Position numbers and translations under genes: made by a program | Notes under the pieces: generated by a model | Databases searched by the model: none | What the model saw: only the letters and a program-made list of their open reading frames with translations | What the model was told of the DNA's origin: nothing | Assembly: GCA_029959285.1 (NCBI GenBank) | Contig: JASCOE010000003.1 | Location: 186,001-250,000 of the forward strand | Direction of reading: 5' to 3' | Length of the DNA stretch: 64,000 nucleotides | DNA from: Flavobacteriaceae bacterium PS02337 | GTDB lineage: Bacteria > Bacteroidota > Bacteroidia > Flavobacteriales > Flavobacteriaceae | Part shown: piece after piece, positions 25,307 to 34,065 of the stretch | Position numbering within the stretch: position 1 is the first letter of the stretch | How the letters are laid out: each line of letters starts with the position of its first letter

Positions 25307-26986
25307 TCATAAAAATTTTACCGCTTTTTTAGGCAGGTTTTTATCAATAGTAGTCGTCTTAGAAAAATTAATCTTAGAACCACTCAAATCAATATTCTTG
25401 CTCGCTTCGCCATTAATCGTAATTGCGTTTGAAGAAGAAGGATTAAACTCGATATTTTTCAGAGAAAGATTTTTAGTATTGTAAATTTCGAAAGCATTTT
25501 TAGCTTCGATATCTAATTGAGTATTACTGATTTTAATTCCGTTAGCATCAATTATAGAGAAACCTTTTTGTGCTTTAGCAATCAAGTTTGAAATTTCAAT
25601 ATTCTCTAAATTCATTTCTGGAAGTCCTTGTAAAAATACCGCTTGTTGAGCACCTTTAATTGTGATGTTTTTGATTACGATATTTTTAAACTGAGGTGTT
25701 TCTTCATTTACCGGAATCGCTTTTGTACTTACCGTATTGCCGCCTTCCGCCAAAGTTTCTGCGATTGATTTTCCTCCGTAATATAAATCAAAAGAAATTG
25801 CTTGAGACGGAATATCAGTCATAAAAATATCCGAAATATAAATGTTTTCTACAATACCGCCACGTCCGCGAGTGCTTTTAAAACGAAGTCCGACATCAGT
25901 TCCCATAAAAGTACAGTTCGAAACGTGCAGGTTTTTTACACCGCCCGACATTTCACTTCCAACCGTAACACCGCCGTGACCGTGATACACGATGTTATTT
26001 TTTACAATGATATTTTCGCAAGGAACACCTCTGTCACGTCCGTCTTTGTCTTTTCCAGATTTAATGCAGATTGCATCATCGCCCACATCAAAACTTGAAT
26101 TTTCGATTACTACATTTTTACAAGATTCCACGTCAAGTCCGTCACCGTTTTGAGAAAACCACGGATTACGAACCGTTATATTTCGCACAATTAAATCTTC
26201 AATCAATAAAGGATGAATATTCCAAGCTGGAGAATTTTGGAAAACTGGTCCGTCAAACATAACTCGTTTACTATTTTGAATACTAACCAAAACTGGACGC
26301 AAAAAATCGTGAATAGCTTCAAAATCTTCCTTTGTTTTCAAATCATGACGAATGTTCTGATCAGCACCTTTAGCCCCTTTTAAATATTGTTCAGAAGGAT
26401 ACCAGCTGTCTTTCTTTTCATTTAAAACGCCTCCAGAAGCTACAAATTTTTTCCATTGTTCGTCTGTCAATTTGCTTTTTTTAACTTGTCTCCAAGCTTC
26501 ACCAGAACCATCCCAAACGCCATTTCCTGTAAAAGCTACATTCTCTAAGTTTTTGCCATAAATAGGAGAGATGCATCGCCAAGTATTTATGCCTTCAAAA
26601 CTGGTTTCTATGATTGGATATAAAGTTTTATCAGTCGAGAATTTGATCAAAGCGCCAGTTTCAGCATGAAGTTCGATATTGCTTTTTAGAATGATCGGTC
26701 CTGTGAGCCATATTCCAGATGGAATAATTAACTTTCCTCCGCCTTTTTTCGAAAGAGCATCAATAGCATCTGCAAAAGCTTTTGTATTTAAAACATAACC
26801 ACCGTTTACAGCTCCAAAGTCTTTTAAATTTACACTGTAATTCGGAATTACAGGTTCTTGTACTTCAGCCATTTTAAATTCAATATTTTTATAAGTATCA
26901 GTAGATTTCTGTGCAGAAACTGTATTGAAACTCAAAGCAAAAGAGGTGAGAGCTATACATAAAAGGGTTTTTCGGTTAGTTTTCAT
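25307..26986 (-). CDS. GH28 polygalacturonase/rhamnogalacturonase-type hydrolase, exported
   Basis: A 559-residue right-handed beta-helix enzyme with a signal peptide (residues 1-25, T-V-S-A-Q). The N-terminal VNLKDFGAVNGG strand leads to the GH28 catalytic blocks: NGDGLD with D282, GDDAICIKSG with D303/D304, GHGG with H337, and RFKS with R368/K370. This gives an intact inverting galacturonan hydrolase. An inserted segment at about 165-225 (lysine-rich, GAKGADQ) is typical of exo-acting Bacteroidota members. It probably releases galacturonic acid in the periplasm. It is divergent from the beta-helix gene at 27498; the shared 511-nt region holds several candidate operators. Confidence 0.93.
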   Translation of the reverse strand: MKTNRKTLLCIALTSFALSFNTVSAQKSTDTYKNIEFKMAEVQEPVIPNYSVNLKDFGAVNGGYVLNTKAFADAIDALSKKGGGKLIIPSGIWLTGPIILKSNIELHAETGALIKFSTDKTLYPIIETSFEGINTWRCISPIYGKNLENVAFTGNGVWDGSGEAWRQVKKSKLTDEQWKKFVASGGVLNEKKDSWYPSEQYLKGAKGADQNIRHDLKTKEDFEAIHDFLRPVLVSIQNSKRVMFDGPVFQNSPAWNIHPLLIEDLIVRNITVRNPWFSQNGDGLDVESCKNVVIENSSFDVGDDAICIKSGKDKDGRDRGVPCENIIVKNNIVYHGHGGVTVGSEMSGGVKNLHVSNCTFMGTDVGLRFKSTRGRGGIVENIYISDIFMTDIPSQAISFDLYYGGKSIAETLAEGGNTVSTKAIPVNEETPQFKNIVIKNITIKGAQQAVFLQGLPEMNLENIEISNLIAKAQKGFSIIDANGIKISNTQLDIEAKNAFEIYNTKNLSLKNIEFNPSSSNAITINGEASKNIDLSGSKINFSKTTTIDKNLPKKAVKFL

Positions 26987-27034
26987 TCGTATTATATTAT
27001 AGTTAGTATTTTAAGGTTCTGAGGTTCTAAGTGG

Positions 27035-27074
27035 CTAAGATGCTAAGATTCAAGTGAGAAACATAGCATCTTAG
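27035..27074. repeat. Intergenic inverted repeat CTAAGATGCTA
   Basis: 11-nt perfect arms at 27035-27045 and 27064-27074 lie in the leader side of the GH28 gene. The flanks (GGTTCTGAGGTTCTAAG) resemble the repeat vocabulary near 14560 and 1240. Confidence 0.7.
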
Positions 27075-27140
27075 TGATTTAGTGTCTTGGGAACTTTTTT
27101 TTCGATTTACTGGTAATTCAATTTTTTATACTTTAAATTT

Positions 27141-27166
27141 TTATTCAATGAATAAAATTATTCATT
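27141..27166. promoter_or_regulatory. Nested palindromes built on TGAATAA/TTATTCA
   Basis: TTATTCA-A-TGAATAA (27141-27155) overlaps AATGAATAA-AA-TTATTCATT (27147-27166), so three half-sites alternate in 26 nt. This arrangement in the divergent GH28/GH141-like control region suggests a dimeric regulator site. Confidence 0.55.
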
Positions 27167-27185
27167 TTTAATTTGAAATATTTAA

Positions 27186-27199
27186 TGTAATCGATTACA
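27186..27199. promoter_or_regulatory. Candidate LacI-type operator (TGTAATCGATTACA)
   Basis: A perfect 14-bp palindrome with a central CG, the form typical of LacI-family sites. A near-identical site lies upstream of SusC at 58937. It is 187 nt from the GH28 start. Confidence 0.65.
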
Positions 27200-27343
27200 C
27201 AAATCTATTAAAAAAAATATTATGAAATACCAGTTTTTGGCGGTTTATCACAGATTTTTTATGAATTTAACTTTTTTTGATTGGGAAATCAGAAGATAAT
27301 TAAAAGCCGAATTTTCAAAGTGAATGTCTCGAAGTCAATATTA

Positions 27344-27357
27344 CAGGAGGGTACAGG
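27344..27357 (+). promoter_or_regulatory. CAGG-N6-CAGG direct repeat, site 1
   Basis: CAGG at 27344 and 27354 are spaced one helical turn (10 bp) apart. Four bases later a TTG (27362-27364) and, 16 nt on, TAAATTG (27381) form a weak promoter reading toward 27498. The same layout occurs at 36315 and 59332. Confidence 0.65.
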
Positions 27358-27497
27358 ATGCTTGTGATTTTATATTCTTTTAAATTGTCGTCGTTATTCG
27401 GCAAAAGTGTTAAAAATACAATTATTTGTAAAAATTATAGCGCTTTAAATAAATGCCTCGTAATTTTAGCTCAAGAAAAAAATCAATACTATAAATA

Positions 27498-30014
27498 ATG
27501 CGTTTAATTCCTTTCAACAAATTACTAATCGTTTTTTTACTGGTATTCACAATTTCGGCAAGTGGAGCTGAAATCTGGGTTTCACCATCAGGAAAAGATT
27601 CTAATATCGGAACAAAATCAAATCCGTTGGCAACGGTGCATATGGCAATGCGAAAAGCCAGAGAACTTCGCCGATTAAAAGATCCATCCATAAAAGACGG
27701 AATCCGAATTATAGTAATGAACGGAACGTACTATTTAAACGAGCCTTTATTTGTACGTCCTGAAGATTCGGGTACGGCAGACAGCCCAACAACAATTGAA
27801 GCTGATGTAAATGCAAGACCCATTATAAACGGGGGAATCGAAATTAAAAACTGGACAAAATCGACAACGGTTATCAACGGACTGAAAAAAGGCTCTGTTT
27901 GGGTGGCAGATGCTCCTAAAAAAGTAGGAAGCTTGATTGATTACAGACAATTGTGGGTAAATGGTAAAAAAGCCGTAAGAGCCAAAAATACTGCCGGAAC
28001 TACAATGGAACGCATTTTATCATGGAATCACGAGGAACAAACCTGTTGGATTCCGTTTAAAGACAAATCGGTTAAGTTTGAGCCGGGAATGGAAATGTTT
28101 ATTGTGCAATGGTGGTCAAACGCGAATCTTCGAATCAAAAATATCGAAGTTCAAAAGGATAGCGCCAAACTTTCGTTTGAAGAGCCAGAAAGCCGTATTC
28201 AAAGCGAGCATCCTTGGCCTGCGCCGTGGATTTCTAAAAATAATGGAAATTCAGCTTATTTCTTAAACAATGCTTTTTCGCTTTTAAACGAGCCTGGAGA
28301 ATGGTATTTGGACAAGAAAAATGCTAAAATCTATTACATTCCTCGTCAAGGAGAAGATATTAATTCTGCAGTTGTAACTGTGCCTGTTTTAGAAAATCTA
28401 GTTGAAGTAAAAGGAACGATTGATTCTCCTGTAAGTCATTTTAGATTTAAAGGAATTTCGTTTCAGTACAGCAACTGGCTCCGTCCTTCACAGCAAGGTC
28501 ATGTGCCTTTGCAGTCTGGTTTGTATTTGTTAGACGCTTATAAATTGAAAGTTCCTGGAACGCCAAATCAGGCGAATTTAGAAAATCAGGCTTGGGTTGG
28601 AAGGCCTCGTGCAGCGGTTGAAGTAAATTATGCTAATAATATTCAGTTTGAATCTTGTCGTTTTGAGCATTTGGCTTCGACAGGTTTGGATTTAAATAAA
28701 GGAACGAATCACAACACAGTAAAAGGTAATTTATTTAAAGATATTGGCGGAAGTGCCATTAACGTTGGGATTTTTTCTGAAGAAGCTTTTGAAGCGCATT
28801 TGCCTTTAATCATAAAAGATGAAAGAGAAATGTGTTCTGATGAAGTAATTGCTGATAATTTAATTACCAATGTAACCAATGAAGATTGGGGAACTTTGGG
28901 AATTAGCGCTGGTTTTGTTCGAAATATTACAATTGAGCACAACGAAATTTCAGATGTTTCGTATTCCGGAATGGCAATGGGTTGGGGTTGGACACATACG
29001 CCAAATGTCATGCAAAACAATAAAATCATAGGAAATAAAATTCATCACTATGCGAAACATTTACATGATGTTGCTGGAATTTACACACTTTCGGCTCAGC
29101 CTAACAGCCGAATCGAAGAAAATTATATCGACAAAGTTTATAGCAGTCCGTATGCGCACGATCCGTTTTTATGGCTGTATTTGTATACCGATGAAGGAAG
29201 TGAAGGTTTTACGATTAAAAACAACTGGATTGCCGAAAAGAAAATCCTTAAAAACCACAATGGTCCAAAAGGAAATATCTGGGAACATAATGATCCGTAT
29301 GTAAGCTCTAAAATTAAAGACAATGCCGGAATTAGAGCACCTTACAAAGATTTAGAAAAAGAAGTCGTAATCGATGAAAAATGGGGATTGCAGGAAATGC
29401 CAAAGCCGTATGCAATCGAATTGATAGGTTCTGATTTTGATATCGAAAAAATCAAATCGACTTTAACTGGTTTTAGAATCGTAGGTCAGGAATTGTATCA
29501 ATGGAAAAATCATTTGGTGATTTACGGAAAAATGAATCAGCCCGAAAGAACAAAGCGAAAATTGGCAGGTGCTTTTCCTTCTTTAGAAATTAAAATCTAT
29601 GATGATTTGGTTTATGATTTCCAAAACTTCGAAAGATGTAAAGATTCGAAACCTGCATCAGATTGGGAAAATGTAGTTTTAACAGCGAATCTTCCTGCTG
29701 ATGAAAAACTCCAAAAAGAATATGTGGAATATCATAAAACACAATTCGAAAAATGGCCTGAAGTAGCGAAAGGTTTCTGTAATGCCGATTTTCAGCAGTT
29801 GCAAGTTTTCAAAAAAGACAGACAATTGATCTTGGTAATCAGTATTCCGAAAGGAGAAAATCTGGATAAATTAAATCCGAAAACAACAGAAAATAATCCG
29901 AAAGTAGATCAGTGGAATGCCTTAATGAAAAAATACCAATCTGGAATTGAAGGCACAAAACCAGACGAAACCTGGATTTTTCTAAACAAAGTAGAAGTAG
30001 AAGCAAAAAAATAA
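27498..30014 (+). CDS. Exported beta-helix glycosidase-like protein (GH141-like) with C-terminal L-rhamnose-mutarotase-like domain
   Basis: An 838-residue protein with a signal peptide (residues 1-23). Residues about 24-630 read as a right-handed parallel beta-helix: EIWVSPSGKDSNIGTKSNPLAT, ADSPTTIEAD, then helix rungs such as ANNIQFESCRFEHLASTG and RNITIEHNEISDVSYSGMAMGWGW. The architecture resembles GH141, whose founder is an RG-II alpha-L-fucosidase. The last 110 residues carry Y742-x-x-Y-H746-x6-W753-P-E-V, a strand with gRxL, and W-N-A-L-M-K-K-Y, matching RhaM/RhaU L-rhamnose mutarotase. The fusion is unusual. It is followed by a Gfo/Idh oxidoreductase and a symporter. Confidence 0.75.
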   Translation: MRLIPFNKLLIVFLLVFTISASGAEIWVSPSGKDSNIGTKSNPLATVHMAMRKARELRRLKDPSIKDGIRIIVMNGTYYLNEPLFVRPEDSGTADSPTTIEADVNARPIINGGIEIKNWTKSTTVINGLKKGSVWVADAPKKVGSLIDYRQLWVNGKKAVRAKNTAGTTMERILSWNHEEQTCWIPFKDKSVKFEPGMEMFIVQWWSNANLRIKNIEVQKDSAKLSFEEPESRIQSEHPWPAPWISKNNGNSAYFLNNAFSLLNEPGEWYLDKKNAKIYYIPRQGEDINSAVVTVPVLENLVEVKGTIDSPVSHFRFKGISFQYSNWLRPSQQGHVPLQSGLYLLDAYKLKVPGTPNQANLENQAWVGRPRAAVEVNYANNIQFESCRFEHLASTGLDLNKGTNHNTVKGNLFKDIGGSAINVGIFSEEAFEAHLPLIIKDEREMCSDEVIADNLITNVTNEDWGTLGISAGFVRNITIEHNEISDVSYSGMAMGWGWTHTPNVMQNNKIIGNKIHHYAKHLHDVAGIYTLSAQPNSRIEENYIDKVYSSPYAHDPFLWLYLYTDEGSEGFTIKNNWIAEKKILKNHNGPKGNIWEHNDPYVSSKIKDNAGIRAPYKDLEKEVVIDEKWGLQEMPKPYAIELIGSDFDIEKIKSTLTGFRIVGQELYQWKNHLVIYGKMNQPERTKRKLAGAFPSLEIKIYDDLVYDFQNFERCKDSKPASDWENVVLTANLPADEKLQKEYVEYHKTQFEKWPEVAKGFCNADFQQLQVFKKDRQLILVISIPKGENLDKLNPKTTENNPKVDQWNALMKKYQSGIEGTKPDETWIFLNKVEVEAKK

Positions 30015-30023
30015 ACGTTACAA

Positions 30024-30058
30024 TAAACCCGACAGTTTTTTAAAACCTGTCGGGTTTA
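30024..30058. terminator. Hairpin after the GH141-like gene
   Basis: 12-bp perfect arms (TAAACCCGACAG 30024-30035; CTGTCGGGTTTA 30047-30058) with a T/A loop and a weak T-tract. It may act as a partial terminator, since the next gene on the same strand starts at 30190. Confidence 0.65.
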
Positions 30059-30073
30059 AATGCGGAAAAATAT

Positions 30074-30142
30074 TTTGCCACAGATTAAAAAGATTAAAAT
30101 GATTTTTTCTAATCTGTGAAAATCCTTTTAATCTGTGGCAAA
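30074..30142. repeat. Intergenic palindromic repeat (GCCACAGATTAAAA family)
   Basis: 17-nt perfect inverted arms at 30074-30090 and 30126-30142. Fragments of the same family lie around 48630-48660 and 48890-48915. Confidence 0.82.
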
Positions 30143-30189
30143 AAAAAAATCTAAAATCTAAAATCAACAATCTAAAATAACCACACCTC

Positions 30190-31254
30190 ATGTTAAAAAT
30201 AGCCATTCTAGGACTTGGAGAAGGACGAAGCACAATGTCGGCTGCTATCGAAAGTTCAAAACTAGAACTCGTTAAAATATGCGACCGAAACGAAGAATTG
30301 TGTAAACAACGCGCAAAAGAATTCGATTTTCATTCTTACACTACTAATTACGATGATTTATTGAATGATGAATCAATTGATATTATAGCGATTTATACGC
30401 CAGATCATTTGCATGCACAACATATAAAACAAGCTTTGTTGCACGGAAAACACGTTGTTTGTACAAAACCATTTATTGATGATCTTTCGGATGCTAAAGA
30501 ATTGCTAGAATTAAGCAAATCAACTGGAAAAAAAGTTTTTATCGGACAAAGTTCCCGTTTTTTCGAACCAGCAAAAAGACAAAGAGCCGATTATGAAGCA
30601 GGTCTAATTGGAGATTTAATTACCATTGAAGCCCAATATCACGCCGATCACAGATGGTTTTTAAAGAAAGAATGGTCGCTTTTGCAATCGTTTAAATGGC
30701 TTTACGGAGGTTTGAGCCATCCTGTAGATTTCATTAGATGGTATTTGCCAAATATTCAGGAAGTGATGGGTTACGGAATGATCAGCAGTAACGGACAAAA
30801 TGCAGGGTTAAAGAATGAAGACACCATGCATTTTATCTTCAAAGCAACTGATGGAAGAATTGCTCGTGTAAGCGGTGTGTATACTTCACCAACTCAGCCA
30901 GCGCAACGAGACAGCGGAATGAGCACAATTTTAAGAGCTACAGAAGGAGCAAGTCAAGCCGATTATCATGAATTGCGTTATGCGGTTACAGATAAAACGG
31001 GCGAAGAAAAAGTAATTACTTGGGGGGACAGCACGATAAAATATTATTTCCGTTTTGAAGGACAAAGTCATCACGGCGGAGAATATCAGAATTATTTAGA
31101 ATATTTTGTAGATAGCATTGAGCAAGGTTTCGAAGCTTATCCAAACATGGAAGAAGGAATAGGAACTGTGGCTTTATTGCAAGCAATGGATAAATCTTTG
31201 CAAACTGGAATGCCGGTTAAAATTGCCGATATTCTTAACGAATACGGACTATGA
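30190..31254 (+). CDS. Gfo/Idh/MocA-family oxidoreductase
   Basis: A 354-residue enzyme. AILGLGEGRSTM is the Rossmann turn, IYTPDHLHAQHIKQALLHGKHVVCTKPF carries the family Lys (TKP), and YGGLSHPVDFIRWY provides the substrate-site His and Asp. No signal peptide, so cytoplasmic. Its last codons overlap the downstream symporter start by 4 nt, so the pair imports and then oxidises, or reversibly reduces, one sugar. With the upstream beta-helix enzyme this looks like a release-import-oxidise unit; the exact sugar (fucose, rhamnose or a uronic acid) is not determined. Confidence 0.88.
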   Translation: MLKIAILGLGEGRSTMSAAIESSKLELVKICDRNEELCKQRAKEFDFHSYTTNYDDLLNDESIDIIAIYTPDHLHAQHIKQALLHGKHVVCTKPFIDDLSDAKELLELSKSTGKKVFIGQSSRFFEPAKRQRADYEAGLIGDLITIEAQYHADHRWFLKKEWSLLQSFKWLYGGLSHPVDFIRWYLPNIQEVMGYGMISSNGQNAGLKNEDTMHFIFKATDGRIARVSGVYTSPTQPAQRDSGMSTILRATEGASQADYHELRYAVTDKTGEEKVITWGDSTIKYYFRFEGQSHHGGEYQNYLEYFVDSIEQGFEAYPNMEEGIGTVALLQAMDKSLQTGMPVKIADILNEYGL

Positions 31255-32831
31255 ACAGTATCTACGATAAATTAACTACGCTCGATTTTGTAATTGTTGC
31301 GGGTTATTTAGTGGCTTTATTAGTCATTGGATATGTGGTAAGTATGAAACAGAGAAAGAAAAACGAAACGCTTTTTCTGGCTGGAAATTCATTAAACTGG
31401 TACAGCATCGGGTTTAATATGTGGGGAACCAACGTTGGGCCTTCGTCATTATTGGCTTTTGCGAGTATTGGTTACGCTACGGGAATTGTGGCGGGAAATT
31501 TCGAATGGTATGCTTTCGTGTTTTTACTGCTTTTGGCGATGGTTTTTGCACCAAGATATATTGCCAGCAAAGTAAGCACGATGCCCGAATATATGGGAAA
31601 ACGCTACGGCGACAGTACACAGAATATTTTGGCTTGGTATGCTTTAGTGAAAATATTAGTAAGCTGGCTGTCTTTAGGATTATTCAGCGGAGGGGTTTTA
31701 GTACGTCAGATTTTGGGAATTCCGATGTGGCAGAGTGTTACGGTTTTAGTGATTTTCTCTGGAATTTTTACGTTTGCAGGAGGATTAAAAGCGATTGCAA
31801 AAGTGAATGTTTTTCAGATGATTCTGCTAATTGTCGTTTCGCTTACACTTTCCTTTTTAGGTTTGCAAAAATTGGGCGGAATCGATGTTTTAATTGCAAA
31901 AACACCTTCTAATTTTTGGAATTTAGTTCGTCCTTCAGATGATGCACATTATCCGTGGCCTGCAATTCTGTTAGGATATCCTGTCGCCGCAGTGGCGTTC
32001 TTCTGTACCGATCAATCGATGGTGCAGAGTGTTTTGGGAGCGAAAAACTTAGAACAAGGACAATTGGGAGTTAACTTTATTGGATGGTTAAAAGTAATGG
32101 CGTTGCCGTTGTTTATTCTTCCTGGAATTTTGTGTTATGCTTTATATCCAGAATTAGGAAGTAATTCCGATTTGGCTTATATGACCATGGTTACGAATCT
32201 TTTCCCAAGTGGAATGAATGGTTTAGTAATTTGCGTAATGATTGCCGTTTTGGTGGGAACAATTGGTTCCTCGCTAAACGCTTTAAGCACCGTTTTCACA
32301 AATGATATTTATGTAAAGAAAATTAACCCGACGGCGACGATTCAGGATCAAATTAAAATTGGTCGTTTGACAATTGCTGCTGGATGTATTTTTGCGATTC
32401 TGATTGCTGTTGCGATTGACAATATTAAGGGACAGAATTTATTCAACATTTTTCAGGCGGTTTTAGGTTTCTTGGCACCTTCATTGTCTGTTGTTTTCCT
32501 TTTGAGTGTTTTCTGGAAACGTACTACCAAAAAAGCCGTAAATGCAACGCTTTCTTGGGGTTCTGCTTTTAGTTTGTTTGTTGGGGTTTTATATTTATGG
32601 ATTTTTCCTGCCGATAAATATCCAGCTTGGCCTCATTTTTTATTGATTTCGTTTTACATTTTTGCTGTACTTTTAATTACAGCAGTGATTATTTCTTTAA
32701 CCGATAAAAATCCTGAAGTGAATGTTTCAGATGAAACGGATATTCCTAAAACTAGTAAAAAGGTGAAGCTTTTGTTTGGGTTGTTGGGTTTAACGATCTT
32801 TATTTTGTATGTGGTTTTTAATGGAAATTAA
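31251..32831 (+). CDS. Sodium:solute symporter (SSS family)
   Basis: A 526-residue membrane protein with about 13-14 hydrophobic segments. TM1 LDFVIVAGYLVALLVIGY, the loop LFLAGNSLNWYSIGFNMWGTNVGPSSLLAFA, the ARYIASKVSTMPEYMGKRYG block and the GTIGSSLNALSTVFTNDIY sodium-site motif are all SSS features of the SGLT-like sugar branch. It imports a monosaccharide across the inner membrane with Na+. Coupled by 4 nt to the Gfo/Idh oxidoreductase gene. Confidence 0.92.
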   Translation: MNSIYDKLTTLDFVIVAGYLVALLVIGYVVSMKQRKKNETLFLAGNSLNWYSIGFNMWGTNVGPSSLLAFASIGYATGIVAGNFEWYAFVFLLLLAMVFAPRYIASKVSTMPEYMGKRYGDSTQNILAWYALVKILVSWLSLGLFSGGVLVRQILGIPMWQSVTVLVIFSGIFTFAGGLKAIAKVNVFQMILLIVVSLTLSFLGLQKLGGIDVLIAKTPSNFWNLVRPSDDAHYPWPAILLGYPVAAVAFFCTDQSMVQSVLGAKNLEQGQLGVNFIGWLKVMALPLFILPGILCYALYPELGSNSDLAYMTMVTNLFPSGMNGLVICVMIAVLVGTIGSSLNALSTVFTNDIYVKKINPTATIQDQIKIGRLTIAAGCIFAILIAVAIDNIKGQNLFNIFQAVLGFLAPSLSVVFLLSVFWKRTTKKAVNATLSWGSAFSLFVGVLYLWIFPADKYPAWPHFLLISFYIFAVLLITAVIISLTDKNPEVNVSDETDIPKTSKKVKLLFGLLGLTIFILYVVFNGN

Positions 32832-32848
32832 TAAATTCAAACAATATT

Positions 32849-32946
32849 AAACATAAACCGTGGTTTCAACCACTGGAAACGTATTTTGTTAAAAGAAATA
32901 TTATTTGCTTTGCGTTCCAGTGGTTGAAAAAACTGGCTATGTTTTC
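32849..32946. repeat. 98-bp palindromic element, copy 1
   Basis: Ends AAACATA and TATGTTTTC pair, as do internal GTGGTTTCAACCACTGGAAACG and CGTTCCAGTGGTTG segments. The same-length, same-orientation copy at 33743 is about three-quarters identical by eye. The two bracket the HEPN-like gene. Confidence 0.85.
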
Positions 32947-33067
32947 AGTGTTGGAATTAATGATTTTGTATTTGTGTTTGATTTTTAGATGATAAAATAT
33001 TATGTTTGTTAAATACTGTTAATAGATAGTATTTCATTGAGTTATGAAATTATAATCATAATAGATC

Positions 33068-33727
33068 ATGGATAATAAAGAAAATTTGAAAAGTCATTTC
33101 TTTGAAAAAATTGACCAAAATTTTGATGAACTAAAGAAATATTATGATCATTATTTAATCGAAATGTGCGAGATTAATACATTGAAGAGCGAAACTTTAA
33201 ATTGTCTTTTACTCGGTTTCTATACTGCAAGTATTACATCGACAAGTCATTTATTGGAGCGTATGATGAAAATGGCTTTGATAAAATTTGAAACAAAAGG
33301 TTTGAATTTTTCTGATCATGAAAAGTATAACAAAGCAGTAAATCATGCACATAATCAATATGATCATTTAAAATTACCAAAAACAGTTTCTCTTGCAAAA
33401 AATAAAGGATTAATATCCCATGATCAATTCAAATATTTAAATGAAAAGGCAAAATCATTAAGAGATGCATATTCGCATGCACAAACTTCAGTTATAAATA
33501 AAGATTTTCCTCAATTTTTTTCTGGTTTTTTATTTGATTTTTCTAAAGTAAAAAACAATATAATTAACAACGAGGATGTTAAGGTTACTACAATTGTTGA
33601 TGTTTCCAAGACTTCACCAGTTGTAGCGCAAATGCAACAAGGGAAATCTTCTAAAATAAATGCATTAGATTTTTTTGATAATGTTTATAAAATTCTATGC
33701 GATATCGAATTGAAATTGAAAGAGTAA
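33068..33727 (+). CDS. Orphan protein with HEPN-like R-x4-H motif
   Basis: A 219-residue, mostly alpha-helical protein without signal or membrane segment. The helix SLRDAYSHAQ contains R132-x4-H137, the R-x4-6-H signature of HEPN-domain RNases, preceded by the helix LERMMKMALIKFE typical of such folds (MAE_28990/Swt1-like HEPN). Family RNases act in toxin-antitoxin and phage defence systems, but no antitoxin or partner gene is adjacent. It is alone between two direct copies of a 98-bp palindromic element (ending 32946 and starting 33743), which points to insertion as a unit. A non-nuclease HEPN role is possible. Confidence 0.6.
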   Translation: MDNKENLKSHFFEKIDQNFDELKKYYDHYLIEMCEINTLKSETLNCLLLGFYTASITSTSHLLERMMKMALIKFETKGLNFSDHEKYNKAVNHAHNQYDHLKLPKTVSLAKNKGLISHDQFKYLNEKAKSLRDAYSHAQTSVINKDFPQFFSGFLFDFSKVKNNIINNEDVKVTTIVDVSKTSPVVAQMQQGKSSKINALDFFDNVYKILCDIELKLKE

Positions 33728-33742
33728 TATAATCATTATTTT

Positions 33743-33840
33743 AAACATAGCCAGTAGTTTCAACTACGGGAAACGTATTTTGATAAACGGAATGTAATAT
33801 GCTTTGCGTTCCCGTGGTTGAAACCATGGGCTATGTTTTG
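33743..33840. repeat. 98-bp palindromic element, copy 2
   Basis: Same length and orientation as copy 1 and starting 16 nt after the HEPN-like stop. Arms pair AAACATAGCC(A) with (T)GGGCTATGTTTT and TAGTTTCAACTACGGG with CCCGTGGTTGAAAC. Confidence 0.85.
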
Positions 33841-33879
33841 AAAAAGATTGTAAATAAAGCAAGGCTATTTTATGAGTTG

Positions 33880-33960
33880 CCTCCAGTTTTAACTGGAGGT
33901 ATATTTAAAAAGAATAGAAAAAGGCTTTAGCCAAATTGTAGATATTTTGGCTAAAGCCTT
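33880..33960. repeat. REP-like double hairpin (CCTCCAG / AAGGCTTTAGCCAAA)
   Basis: CCTCCAGTT (33880-33888) pairs with AACTGGAGG (33891-33899). AAGGCTTTAGCCAAA (33921-33935) pairs with TTTGGCTAAAGCCTT (33946-33960), and its first arm is itself palindromic. A second copy lies at 48691-48808. The rest of the 34-bp gap to the MFS gene stop shows nothing. Confidence 0.85.
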
Positions 33961-34065
33961 TTGAGCTTTTGTATTTTGTTTTATGCCGTTTTAGCGGGAC
34001 GTAATTAAAACTTAATTTTTTAGAAATAAAACTTTGCGTCTTAGCGACTTTGCGAGATTAAAAAT

